Made by a program: the position numbers and the translations under genes. The notes below the pieces were generated by a model. That model did no database searches. It was not told the origin of the DNA and saw only the letters and a program-made list of their open reading frames with translations. Shown here piece after piece: positions 35,210 through 45,339 of a stretch of 64,000 nt of DNA (positions within the stretch are counted from its first letter, which is position 1; each line of letters begins with the position of its first letter). The stretch is taken from contig CP136069.1 of assembly GCA_032622095.1 (NCBI GenBank), positions 10,496,036-10,560,035 on the forward strand. The letters run 5' to 3'. This stretch comes from Siphonodentalium dalli. Lineage: Eukaryota; Mollusca; Scaphopoda; Gadilida; Siphonodentaliidae.

Positions 35210-35609
35210 TTAACCCTTTACCCAACAGAAGGGCCCTGTGCCAATGCATTCTCTTATATATGCGATTCGACCATAGGTCGCCTCGCATATATAAGAGAAT
35301 GCATTGGCTTAACATATTAAAAATTATAAAATTGTTAAAGAATGTAAGAAAAAATGGTAAAAAGTGTTAAAAAAAGATTATTTTTAGGCCAATGCATTCT
35401 CTTATATATGCGAGGCGACCTATGGTCGACTCGCATATATAAGAGAATGCATTGGCACAGGGTATAACTGTAACTATCACAATGTGGTCAAGGAGCCGGT
35501 TCCAATGATATCCATATTTGTATGGTTCTATTGAGACAGACCGAAGATATTTTAGGCTGTTGAAGCTTTATTTGGCCGGTTTTGGCCGTTTTGTTGGGTA
35601 AAGGGTTAA
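35210..35609. mobile_element. type P2 TTAA element
   Basis: Inverted orientation relative to the 36885 copy, with two palindromic modules. Outside it, GTTGTCGCTTAA (35102) and TTAAGCGACAAC (35606) form a further inverted pair around a small hairpin at 35115-35211. Confidence 0.85.
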
Positions 35610-35896
35610 GCGACAACACTAGTTACATATTCTGTATATATAAGAGTGACAGTGTGTGTTATATAATTTGGATATAATATTTGCAGGCTTTAAGATTCGA
35701 CGAGAATAACCGAATCAATTCTCATAATTATTGTTGCGAAACTTTTCAATTTTCAGTGCTTTATAACTAACTTGATTCAGCATATGATTCTCGCAAAATT
35801 AAATGTATTTGAGCCCTGATTTGAGAAAGTAACTCCTTTGAGCAAGATTATTATCTATTTCTATTTGATCACCCTGCATGAGTGTTTCTCATCACC

Positions 35897-36252
35897 TTAA
35901 CCCTTTTGAGTGCCAGGGGCCGATCTCATCGGCCCTAAACCTACAAAATAAGTCTGTTAAAGAATATAAGAATAAATTATTAAAATTGTAAAAAATTGTA
36001 AAAAATTGTAAAAAAAAAAAAAATTGTTAGGCCAATGCATTCTCTTATATATGCGAGACGACCTATGGTCGACTCGCATATATAAGAGAATGCATTGGCA
36101 CAGGGCATAACTGTAACTATCATAATGTGGTCAATGAACCAGTTCCAATGATATCCATATTTGTATGGTGTTATTGAGACAGACCGAAGATATTTTAGGC
36201 TGTTGAAGCTTTATTTGGGCGTTTTTGGCCGCTTTGTTGGGTAAAGGGTTAA
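35897..36252. mobile_element. chimeric TTAA element, P1 left half and P2 right half
   Basis: The left end TTGAGTGCCAGGGGCCGAT belongs to family P1 and the right end TTGTTGGGTAAAGGGTTAA to P2. The change occurs at the shared palindromic module (36034-36102). The two ends are therefore not inverted copies of each other beyond CCCTTT. Confidence 0.8.
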
Positions 36253-36506
36253 TATCCGGTTACGAAACTACTTTACATGTGCTAACATATCAGGAAATTT
36301 TTTCAAAAACACCAAAACATTGTAATTATCATTTCCATGTTTCCTGTCTTATCTATACAATGTATTATTATAGCTTAATATACCTTGTTTTAATTCTTAT
36401 AATACCATGTTTCATCTATTGATATTTATATTTTATTTTGGTACATTATTGAATAAAGTTAATTAATCAATAATGAGTTGGTTGTGCTTCGTCAACACTT
36501 TGTACG

Positions 36507-36746
36507 ATGACAATACATTTGGATCGTAGTGTGATTTTCTATAAAACGAACAGCTCTCTAAACCAAACAGCAAGAAAGACGAAATGTAATCATTATTTCC
36601 ATAGCAACTGTCTGAGGAAGTGGTTGTATTTACAAGACAACTGTCCCCTGTGCCATCATATGATATATGATGATCAGGAGAAGCAATCAAATGGTCTCAC
36701 TGCTCCTAACAATGCGAATGGAGGTTTACACATTCACAATGATTGA
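36507..36746 (+). pseudogene. RING-finger gene fragment, similar to RNF145/RNF139 (TRC8) E3 ligases
   Basis: The frame encodes KCNHYFHSNCLRKWLYLQDN followed by CPLCH, then a polar tail and TGA. The spacing C-x-H-x2-H-x2-C-x10-C-x2-C is the second half of a RING-H2 domain, and LRKWLY-Q-CPLCH is typical of the membrane E3 ligases RNF139 and RNF145. The first zinc pair appears lost: upstream SVIFY sits where a CxxC would be expected, so it cannot fold as a full RING. No multi-membrane region precedes it. It lies on the strand opposite to the host gene, inside an intron, next to TTAA elements at 36252 and 36885. I infer a captured or retroposed fragment that has decayed. Confidence 0.6.
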
Positions 36747-36884
36747 GGGTCGAAGGGTGTTCGGTTTGGAGAGGTTGGAGAGCCTCACATATATAAGATG
36801 AAAGTGTCATTGACACTGTAGCTCAACTTGGAAATGGGATCATGCAATATATTAGTCAACAGGAACTCAAGATAGTTTATATGC

Positions 36885-37273
36885 TTAACCCTTTACCCAA
36901 CAAACCGGCCAAATAAAGCTTCAACAGCCTAAAATAGCTTCGGTCTGTCTCAATAGAACCATACAAATATGGATATCATTGGAACCGGCTCCTTGACCAC
37001 ATTGTGATATTACAGTTATGCCCTGTGCCAATGCATTCTCTTATATATGCAAGTCGACCATAGGTCGCCTCGCATATATAAGAGAATGCATTGGCCTAAA
37101 AAAAATCTTTTTTTAACACTTTTTACCATTTTTTCTTACATTCTTTAACAATTTTATAATTTTTAATGTGTTAAGCCAATGCATTCTCTTATATATGCGA
37201 GGCGACCTATGGTGGACTCGCATATATAAGAGAATGCATTGGCACAGGGCCGTTCTGTTGGGTAAAGGGTTAA
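36885..37273. mobile_element. type P2 TTAA element, intact reference copy
   Basis: 389 bp including both TTAA. Ends are CCCTTTACCCAACA and its inverse. It holds two ~72-bp palindromic modules separated by an AT-rich stretch. TTAA flanks with CCC ends fit piggyBac-type non-autonomous elements. Confidence 0.87.
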
Positions 37274-37860
37274 GTAACTGGCTCCCATCTAGAGGTCACC
37301 CCGAAGATCCATATGAAGTTTGGTGATGACCGGATGAGGGAATTGGCCTCTTGTGCGCGCCAAAGGATTTAATCATACAACACTAAAATCCAAGATGGCT
37401 GCTGGCGGTCATGTTTTTCAATGAAATACGGAAAAATTTGATCTAGTGGTAACCCAAAAGATAAATATTAAGTTTGGTGATGTGGTGATGTGATGTGGTG
37501 TGCAGGGTGTGGCAAAGGATTTAGTCATCCAAAGAGTAAAATACAAGATGGCTGCTCGTGGCCATGTTTTTCACTGAAAATCGTTCAAATTTGATAACCC
37601 AAATTTAGAGATGATCCAAAACATACCTGTAAATTTTCAAGACAATTTTCCAATAAATGTGGGCTGCAGAGTGCGCCGATGGATTTAAACGAATTTCGAA
37701 AAAACTTGATGACTCCCCGAAGATCCATATAAAGTTTGGTGACAGATGAGAGATGTGATCTGAAGGATGTGCAATCGGAAATTGTTGAAGGGCCCACAAG
37801 AATACATTGGCACAGGGTTTTCACAATATTTCAAGAAGCTCCAGTCATGGAAGGGATAAC
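37274..37860. repeat. dispersed repeat units with AAGATGGCTGC and GAAGTTTGGTGATG cores
   Basis: Three diverged units of about 170 bp carry CGAAGATCCATAT, AAGTTTGGTGATG, CAGGGTGTG and CAAGATGGCTGC in the same order. The last runs into TGGCACAGGG of a P-type element. Confidence 0.65.
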
Positions 37861-37953
37861 AGCCAATATATTTGTTGTAAGCAATCGAAACTCACAAATT
37901 TGAGCATATTGTCTATGGTAGTCAAAACAAGAGGTACGCTATCGCGTGGCATT

Positions 37954-38575
37954 TGCCCCCGACCGTAGCAATTCGGATTAAGCATGGACGAAACTGTGGA
38001 TATCCGAGGAGGTCTCTATGACCATTCCAAAAGAAGTTCGTACTAGAAATTCCGGAAACCCAAAAACAAGCGATCCAGAAAACCAAAAACAAGTGAAAAT
38101 TCAAATTTACTAAGTTGAAAAAAGGGCCATAACTCTGGCAAAAATCATCAGATCATACCCAAATTCGCACTTGTCATGTATTTTCATATAACTGATCCAC
38201 AAAAATACGGGATTTGCAATTGTACCACCAAAGCTCTCGCTATCATCTGGAAACCAAAAATACAAGAGAAAAATTGAATTTTCTAAGTAAAAAAAGGGCC
38301 ATAACTCTGGTGAAAATGGGTTGCGGAACAATAATGCAAAATGTTTGTACGGACGGACAAAATTGAATTTTCTAAGTAAAAAAAGGCCATAACTCTGGTA
38401 AAAATGGGTAGACGAAACCCGCGCTATGCATGTAGCAGTTCCCCCATGCTGCTCTATCACCATACCAAATATCAGCTAAATCTGCCCAGCGGTTGCTGAA
38501 CAATAATGCAAAATGTTTGTACGGACGTTCGGACGGAGACGTCGACTATATACCCGCCGACTTTAAGTCGGGGGC
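37954..38575. mobile_element. foldback element with TGCCCCCGAC ends
   Basis: TGCCCCCGAC at the left is inverted as GTCGGGGGCA at the right. The interior has three copies of GGCCATAACTCTGG and two of TTGTACGGACG, which recur elsewhere at 44 kb and 54 kb. It looks related to the element at 27943 by its ends and by the GGACGGAC block. Confidence 0.55.
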
Positions 38576-38619
38576 ATAATAAATCTCAAGGAGAAGAAAC
38601 ATGTATATAATGTACATAC

Positions 38620-38894
38620 CTTCTGTTTGATCGGAAGCATAGGAAGTTGATAGGCTTGCTCAGAGCCACTACTGTATTGGTAGGCCAGTTCTGACTCACT
38701 ACTGAACGATGCGTCGGACATGTTTGACATGTCTGATATGACACTGATCGTATTTGATCGAGGATATATCGGTTGGAACAGTTCAGAATCATGCTGCTGC
38801 CATTTCGCTTCATAGAAGTTAATAGAATGCCGCGATATGCTCTCCATACTTGATGGAGAATCCGCAGGCCCTATCATCTTGATATATTGTTGAA
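38620..38894 (-). CDS. RAPGEF1: RAPGEF1 (C3G) exon 3, serine-rich linker
   Basis: A 275-nt exon with acceptor TTCTATATTCCAG and donor AAG|GTATGT. It completes a split codon with two bases, then reads 91 codons starting QQYIKMIGPADSPSSMES and ending in frame at LPIKQK. The middle is Ser-rich with acidic residues and several Tyr in repeated AYQ contexts (ELAYQYSSGSEQAYQL), so it is likely disordered and possibly phosphorylated. I do not recognise a domain here. The exon is assigned to C3G because its start phase fits the exon at 43516-42786, its end phase fits the exon at 33663, and its strand and position agree. Confidence 0.75.
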
Positions 38895-38950
38895 CTGGAA
38901 TATAGAAATATTATTTACTTTATAAATGTGATAGGTAGGGAGGGGTAAAG

Positions 38951-39479
38951 TAGATCATGCCATGAATCTCTACTCTGGCTAATGCCCGAATCTCTATTCT
39001 GGCTAATGCCCATAGAGATCATATTCCACCAGTACAAAATACAAAACCTGAGAACTTTTTGAAGTTTTATAAAGTGGAAAAATAACATGGGGGTTATATT
39101 TCTTAATTATCATCTCTTCCTTAATAATGTACTTCACTGTAGGTGAAGGTCCCAACTTTAAATTGCATGCTTTTCTGTGACTTTTGTGAGCCGATATCGC
39201 AATAAACATTCAAATAATTACCCAGGAGAAATTCCATAATTGCAAGAAACGCAAATCAAAATCACTCACAGTCACATAAATTGTGAAATTTCGTGTTGGG
39301 ACCTTCACCTGCAGAGAAGTACATTATTAAGATATAAGATAATAACAAAGAAATATATTTCCTGTGTTATTTTTTCAATTTTATAAGGTTCCCAGTCAAA
39401 ACTTCAAAAAGTTCCCAAGTTTTGCACTGGTGGGCACACTATGGGCATTAGCCAGAGTAGAGATTCATGGCATGATCTA
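38951..39479. mobile_element. Mutator-like foldback element with long inverted arms
   Basis: The left end TAGATCATGCCATGAATCTC is found inverted at 39460-39479. The arms stay similar for roughly 200 bp or more, including GAAGGTCCCAAC against GTTGGGACCTTC. Flanks are GGGGTAAAG (38942-38950) and GGGGTTAAG (39480-39488), a 9-bp duplication with one change. Long arms with 9-bp duplication fit Mutator-like foldbacks. A short internal duplication of CTCTATTCTGGCTAATGCCC lies in the left arm. Confidence 0.75.
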
Positions 39480-39777
39480 GGGGTTAAGGAGTAATTAGAT
39501 GAATCTATTGCACTGTGCTAAAAATCAAATAGACATTACCTCCAGATGGCTGTAACATTTAATTTACATTGTATCTGTTAAAACACCTAACAAAACTATT
39601 TTCTATTTTTCAATGCAACCACAGCCCCAATTCATACCTTATATGGTTTAGAAATAGAACGAAAGTGTAAAATGACACTGTAGCTCAACTTGGGGAGGCA
39701 TTAATAGAATGAAAAAGAAGAAGGAAAGTCAAAAAGTTTCAGTAAACGTCTTGTATTGCGTAGATAAAATTATTTTC

Positions 39778-40080
39778 ATTTCAATAAATGTGAGCTGCAG
39801 GGTGCGTCGATAGATTCACATGTGAAATCCAAGATAGCCATGATTTTTCACAAATTTCGGAAAAATTTGATAGCTCCCATCTAGATGTCACCCCGAAGAA
39901 TCATATGAAGTTTGGTGGTGATTGGATGAGGGATGTTGCATTTTTTATTGAAAATCATTAAAATATGATTTCTCAAATAAATGCGGGCTGCAGGGTGTGC
40001 CAAATGATTCAAATTTGAAATCCAAGATGGCTGCTGGCTGCCATGTTTTAAAAAAAAATTCAGAAATAATCAATGGCTCC
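39778..40080. repeat. further copy of the AAGATGGCTGC dispersed repeat
   Basis: TAGCTCCCATCTAGATGTCA, CCCCGAAGAATCATATGAAG and CCAAGATGGCTGCTGG follow the order seen at 37.3 kb. Confidence 0.65.
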
Positions 40081-40087
40081 CATTTAT

Positions 40088-40142
40088 AGCCTGCTGTGCG
40101 GGATAGCATCACTAAATTTACCCTATGGGGACCTCATTCTGC
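40088..40142. mobile_element. type A hairpin, right half only
   Basis: GCGGGATAGCATCACTAAAT runs to CCTCATTCTGC; the left arm is missing. Confidence 0.65.
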
Positions 40143-40324
40143 AAATATCAGACACACTAAATCCAGGTTTGCCCATGAGAATAGAATTCTGCTAACATGA
40201 GATGAAGGGAAATTAGATTCATTTCAGCACAGACCCCATATTGAAAGTATCCTTTATATTATTACTCTGACACTTTCTGTTTCAAAATGGGCAGCAAGCC
40301 TGATTTATAGCATGTCTGTCATTA

Positions 40325-40688
40325 GCAGAATGAGGTCCCCAGAGGGTAAATTTAGTGATGCTATCCCACATAGCGGCCTTAGCATCACTAAATTAACCCT
40401 CTGGGGACCGCATTCTGCTTAGGCCTCATCAAGTTTCTTTATTATCAAATTTCTATTGAAATGTAGATTCTATTTCTTTTTTAGTTTAGTTTCTATATAT
40501 CCCCAAATTGGCAGACGACACATTGCATAATCGAGGTTCCCAATGGATGTACATCCCAATATTCACCATTTGGAAACTTCAATCTGAGTCTATATCTACT
40601 GTAGCAGATGAAGCCATGCAGAATGAGGTCCCCAGAGGGTGAATTTGGTGATGCTCACTAAATTCACCCTCAGGGGACCTCATTCTGA
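40325..40688. mobile_element. composite type A element (hairpins 40325-40418 and 40618-40688)
   Basis: The central palindrome GAGGTTCCCAATGGATG ... CATTTGGAAACTTC lies between. The second hairpin has lost its loop (GATGCTCACTAAATT). A decayed copy of the exon-2 end lies ~47 bp to its right. Confidence 0.75.
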
Positions 40689-40736
40689 AAATGCCAGGCG
40701 TCACTAAACTCAGGCTTGCTTATAATGTGGGGAAAA

Positions 40737-40783
40737 CTCGCTCTGTTTGTTTTTTTTAGGTAATGGCAGAGGTATGGGTGATG
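40737..40783 (-). pseudogene. decayed copy of the 3' end of RAPGEF1 exon 2
   Basis: The minus strand reads PIPLPLPKKNKQSEF, against PIPPPLPPKTKQSEY at the end of exon 2. At base level about 41 of 47 match. The donor GTGAGT has become GCGAGT. Confidence 0.75.
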
Positions 40784-40789
40784 AGTCAA

Positions 40790-41500
40790 AAGTAAGATAA
40801 GATAAGTTTAATAGGCAAAACATCCTTATAAGGACAGTATGCAAACATATTAATATATAGTTGTACATTGAACAATACAATAAATGATATAATAATAGAT
40901 GGTAATATATAACCATTTAAGTACAGCTGAATGTGCATAGGGTCGTCTCGTCTTCATTTATTCATTGCTTATGAGGCGAAGCTCATCGCGTGCGGAAAAT
41001 AATTTTCGGATTATATGACATATTGAAGTGCATGAATTTGAAATATTGTTGGATAGGATTTTGACAAGCTGTTCAGTTTGTGTCATGTTTTCAAAGTCTG
41101 GGAACTGTGTCTTCATAAGAGTTATTAGTTCGAGCCGCGGTGTGCGGTAAGCACTACATTCCAAAAGAAAGTGTTTTTCATCTTCAATAGCATCATCGGA
41201 ACAAAATATACATAGTCTTTGTTCCAATGCCGTCGGTGGTTGGGTGTGGCGTCCCTTTTCAATAGCCAGTTTATGATTACTTATACGCAGTCTAGTAAAA
41301 ACGATTCTATTTTCTATTGATGGTGTGTGAAGAAGATAAGGTTCTATTTCGTACTTAAGTTTGAAAAGTCGGTATGTTCGTAATTTATTACTTCCCGTTT
41401 TTGAGCATTCATCAGTGAGACTCTGTCTGAAATATATATAATAATCTTCAATAAGATTTCTTTTATGTGACATGCACTTAGAACGGCATATAGTCAGCAC
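40790..41500 (-). mobile_element. non-LTR retrotransposon 3' fragment with C-terminal zinc-finger-like tail
   Basis: A 180-codon open frame (41500-40958) reads KLRTYRLFKLKYEIEPYLL, then FTRLRISNHKLAIEKGRH, then CIFCSDDAIEDEKHFLLECS. This order of LRTY, LRISNH-LAIE-GRH and C-x2-C...H-x5-C is typical of the region after reverse transcriptase in several invertebrate LINE families. The reverse transcriptase domain itself is missing, so the copy is 5' truncated. About 170 bp of AT-rich 3' sequence follows, with TTATC repeats at the tail. The 5' side runs into an 18-copy 23-bp tandem array. Confidence 0.8.
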
Positions 41501-41887
41501 TTAGAACGGCATATAGTCAGCACTTAGAACGGCATATAGTCAGCACTTAGAACGGCATATAGTCAGCACTTAGAACGGCATATAGTCAGCACTTAGAACG
41601 GCATATAGTCAGCACTTAGAACGGCATATAGTCAGCACTTAGAACGGCATATAGTCAGCACTTAGAACGGCATATAGTCAGCACTTAGAACGGCATATAG
41701 TCAGCACTTAGAACGGCATATAGTCAGCACTTAGAACGGCATATAGTCAGCACTTAGAACGGCATATAGTCAGCACTTAGAACGGCATATAGTCAGCACT
41801 TAGAACGGCATATAGTCAGCACTTAGAACGGCATATAGTCAGCACTTAGAACGGCATATAGTCAGCACTTAGAACGGCATATAGTCA
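41474..41887. repeat. 23-bp tandem array, 18 units
   Basis: CACTTAGAACGGCATATAGT plus CAG is repeated without visible variation. The first unit overlaps the 5' end of the LINE fragment frame (41500), so it may have grown from LINE sequence. Confidence 0.97.
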
Positions 41888-42014
41888 CAAAATTGATGAT
41901 GGTCTTATCAAAACATTTTGGGAGTAATTTCCAATAATGTCTAAATTCTAATTTTGGCATAAAATAGAATCTTGTTTTTGTGGGGTACGTTCTAAAACTA
42001 TTTTCAAAATTCTA

Positions 42015-42415
42015 TTAACCCTTTACCCAACAAACCGGCCAAAACCGGCCAAATAAAGCTGCAACAGCCTAAATTATCTTGGGTCTGTCTCAATAAAACC
42101 ATACAAATATGGATATCAATGGAACCGGCTCATTGACCACATTGTGATGGTTACAGTTATGCCCTGTGCCAATGCATTCTCTTATATATGCGAGTCGACC
42201 ATAGGTCGCCTCGCATATATAAGAGAATGCATTGGCCTAAAACAAATCTTTTTTTAACACTTTTTACCATTTTTTCTTACATTCTTTAACAATTTTATAA
42301 TTTTTAATGTGTTAAGCCAATGCATTCTCTTATATATGCGAGGCGACCTATGGTCGACTCGCATATATAAGAAAATGCATTGGCACAGGGCCCTTCTGTT
42401 TGGTAAAGGGGTTAA
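42015..42415. mobile_element. type P2 TTAA element
   Basis: Same organisation as the 36885 copy; the right end is GGTAAAGGGGTTAA, with one extra G. Confidence 0.85.
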
Positions 42416-42785
42416 ACAGCTCCAGGATCCAGTTTCCACCTCAAAATTCATGTCATTAGAACGAGGAGAAATTTGTCTGCAATAAATTGGGACCTTGGTC
42501 ATCATCATATTTAGCCTCGAATCTTCTTTAATATGACTAGCAGACATCCTCCCATTTCTTTTGACATCCATATATTTATGTATACCACCTTTATTATGTG
42601 GGGAAATAATATGACGGATAGGTTGTAAGCCAATATTTCTTTCACTCTACATATGTTGGCAAAGTGAAAGGCCTTCGGATCCATTATCCAGTGCTCCATT
42701 CTGACTTGTTATTGTCATTCCGGAGGGCTGGGTGTAATTTTCGTTGACCCGAACAGATGAGCCACCTTGTCAGACAACCACTTAC

Positions 42786-43516
42786 CTGTATTGGTTAATC
42801 TATAAGAATACTCACTCTGTTTGGTTTTTGGAGGTAATGGCGGAGGTATGGGTAAACTCTCGGTGCTAGAAAGACTGGTGCTCGAGAATGTTTCAGAACT
42901 CGAATACGTTTCCTGGGAACTAGTCCGTTTATCGAAGCTCGTCCCACTTCCTTTTTGAGCCTGGAGGCTTCCGAATGATTGCAAGGTTGCTTCCGATGTC
43001 CGCGATTCCACGGACTGCTCCATCACTGTCCGACTATACGAATGATACAAATCAATAACGTTCTCATTCACGTTGTCGTAATGTGATGTTTGTCGCCCTA
43101 ATTTTTTTGGCAATGGAGGAGGGTTGTTGTCCCCTTTATCGTCAATTCGAGATGTCAGTTTATTCATTTCTGATGTGAGCGATTTTAATTCTTCTTCGGT
43201 GACCACACGTCTGCTTGAGCGTTCTTCCATTTTAGTAAACACTTGAACAGACCGATGACGACCCGCCGATATCGCTAGTAAATCCTCTGCAGACCGGTTT
43301 AAACCGGAATTTGCACTGCTACAAGGAGAAACACTCAACGGAGAAACAGTGCTCGACGAGGGCGCCAGCGTAGATAGCGTAGTTTCACTTGTAGTCACAA
43401 GTAATTGACTAGAGTTTTGATTCTGACCAATCATGTCGTATACGTTAGAGCTTGATCGGCGTTTTTCAGGAATGGGCGGCGGCTTCTCTGGTGCTCCGTC
43501 GGGCAAATCAACAAGC
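42786..43516 (-). CDS. RAPGEF1: RAPGEF1 (C3G) exon 2, large proline-rich exon with Crk-SH3-type motifs
   Basis: A 731-nt exon encoding 243 residues rich in Ser, Thr and Pro. Three motifs resemble the PxLPxK sites by which C3G binds the Crk SH3 domain: PPPIPEKR near the start, PPPLPKK about residue 133, and PPPLPPK near the end. Short tyrosine contexts (NVYDMI, HYDNVNE) could be phosphorylation sites. The acceptor is a good pyrimidine tract, TTCTTCTTTCAG. Two donors fit: CAG|GTAAGT at 42786, used here, and CAGA|GTGAGT at 42816. Both leave the same phase and both join correctly to the exon at 38894. A translated ORF runs on to 42715 but its last residues are intronic if either donor is used. 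In known C3G proteins this region lies upstream of the RasGEF domains and holds the enzyme inactive until it is bound or phosphorylated. Confidence 0.88.
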
Positions 43517-43593
43517 CTGAAAGAAGAATTTCAAACACTGAAATGTTTATGTATTGTGCATTTATTTCTAAGCCTTGAAATAATGTGTTATTT

Positions 43594-43974
43594 GCAGAAT
43601 GAGGTCCCCAGAGGGTGAATTTAGTGACGCTACCCCTCACAGAAGGCTAGCATCACCAAATTCACCCCCTGGTGACATCATTCTGCTTAGGCCTCATCTT
43701 CTGGTAAGTATCTGTAGTCTCAAATCAACATTTTGTTTTTACTTTTTCCCTTTCCCTTTCAGTTTTTATATCCCCTAATTTCCAGAAGATAAATTGCATG
43801 AACGAGGTGACTAATGTGTGAACATCACCAACTTCAACTGGGGAATTTCATCCTAGGTCTCCCATAGCAGTTGAGGCCTCAGCAAAATGGAGTTCCCAGA
43901 GGGTGAATTTGGTGATGCTAGCCCACCTTGAAAGGTAGCATCACTAAATTCACCCTCTGGGGACCTCATTCTCC
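43594..43974. mobile_element. composite type A element (hairpins 43594-43686 and 43882-43974)
   Basis: Outer inverted flanks are CCTTGAAATAATGTG and ATACTATTTCAA. The element begins 78 bp upstream of exon 2, inside its intron. Confidence 0.75.
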
Positions 43975-43984
43975 AAATAACAGA

Positions 43985-44160
43985 CATACTATTTCAAAAC
44001 GCGTATCTCTGGTGAAAATTGGCGAGCGGAACCCAAGTTCGAACAGGACCTGTATTTTGTGACAGTAGACATCAAATTTCATTCCATTCAGTTGAGACTA
44101 TCTAAAGATATCATCCGGAAACCAAAAGCGAACGAACGGATGGACGGACAGACCAATAAC
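43985..44160. repeat. dispersed repeat with GACAGTAGACATC and GGATGGACGGACAG
   Basis: Shares ACTTGACCTGTATTTTGTG-like sequence, CATCCGGAAAC and the GGACGGACAGACC end with 54124-54335. Confidence 0.6.
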
Positions 44161-44162
44161 AT

Positions 44163-44540
44163 AATACAGCCCGTTATACCATGTTATATAACATTGAATG
44201 CCCAGATTACATTATACCATGTTATATACCATTGAATGCCCAGATTACATTATACCATGTTATATACCATTGAATGCCCAGATTACATTATTCCATATTA
44301 TATACCATTGATTGCCCAGATTACATTATACCATATTATATACCATTGAATGCCCAGATTACATTATACCATGTTATATACCATTGAATGCCCAGATTAC
44401 ATTATTCCATATTATATACCATTGATTGCCCAGATTACATTATACCATATTATATACCATTGAATGCCCAGATTACATATATATCCATATTATATATCAT
44501 TGAATGCCCAGATTACATTATACCATATTATATACCATTT
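44163..44540. repeat. 38-bp tandem array, ~10 units
   Basis: ATTATACCATGTTATATACC plus ATTGAATGCCCAGATTAC, with ATTCCATATTA variants. Related units in inverted form lie at 44840-44955. Confidence 0.93.
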
Positions 44541-45023
44541 GGAAGAGGTACCAAAAAATATAAATTACACCAGAATACGAAGCAGCTGTGGCCTAGGACT
44601 GTCCACCAAGTGATAGATATTCATTCCAAGACTCCCCCTTGTCAACCCAGAATGCATCAAAATTCAAACTAAGAGATAGAGTCATTCCCCTTCCATTGAG
44701 TATAATAGACTTTATAGTACAGTCCAGATCAGAATTAAATGCAGGACACACCTTGGTACCTCAACAAAAACAACATGTTCCCAGTTTATTCGACCGGATC
44801 AGTTAATAATACAATGTTTTGGAGCTTCCTCTTTCGAATGGTATATATTCAGTGATATAATATGAAATATGCTGTATATAATGTGATCTGGGTATATAAC
44901 ATGGTATATAATCAGTGATATAATATGAAATATGCTGTATATAATGTGATCTGAGGGTTCGAAAATAAGTGGGGCCTGTAACCAATTATGAGCCCAAGCC
45001 TTGAAATAGTGTGCCTGTCATTT

Positions 45024-45195
45024 GCAGAATGAGGTCCCCAGAGGGTGAGTTGTGAGCAGAATGAGGTCCCCAGAGGGTGAATTTAGTGATGCTACCCCGC
45101 TAGCAGAATGAGGTCCCCAGAAGGTGAATTTGGTGATGCTAGCCCGCTATGCGGGGTAACATCACTAAATTCACCCTCTGGGGACCTCATTCTGC
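45024..45195. mobile_element. type A cluster with three left arms and one right arm
   Basis: GCAGAATGAGG occurs at 45024, 45056 and 45103, and only one CCTCATTCTGC, at 45185. Outer flanks AGCCTTGAAATAG and its inverse enclose the set. It suggests repeated insertion or unequal copying of the left arm. Confidence 0.7.
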
Positions 45196-45339
45196 AAATG
45201 ACAGACATGTTATTTCAAGGCTTGGCCATAAGACTATCCAAGATAATCGGACTGGGGTGAGCCTCATCAAGACAGTACTGAGATCTTTCCATATACTAAA
45301 TATCAAGACGGATCGGAAAGAAGATATGCATGATAATCC

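Noticed and set aside
36225-36422. Plus-strand frame MAALLGKGLISGYETTL
   Set aside because: It begins inside the end of a TTAA element and has no recognisable domain.
41474-41887. Possible CRISPR array (short regular repeats)
   Set aside because: The units are contiguous, with no unique spacers, and the sequence is animal nuclear DNA.
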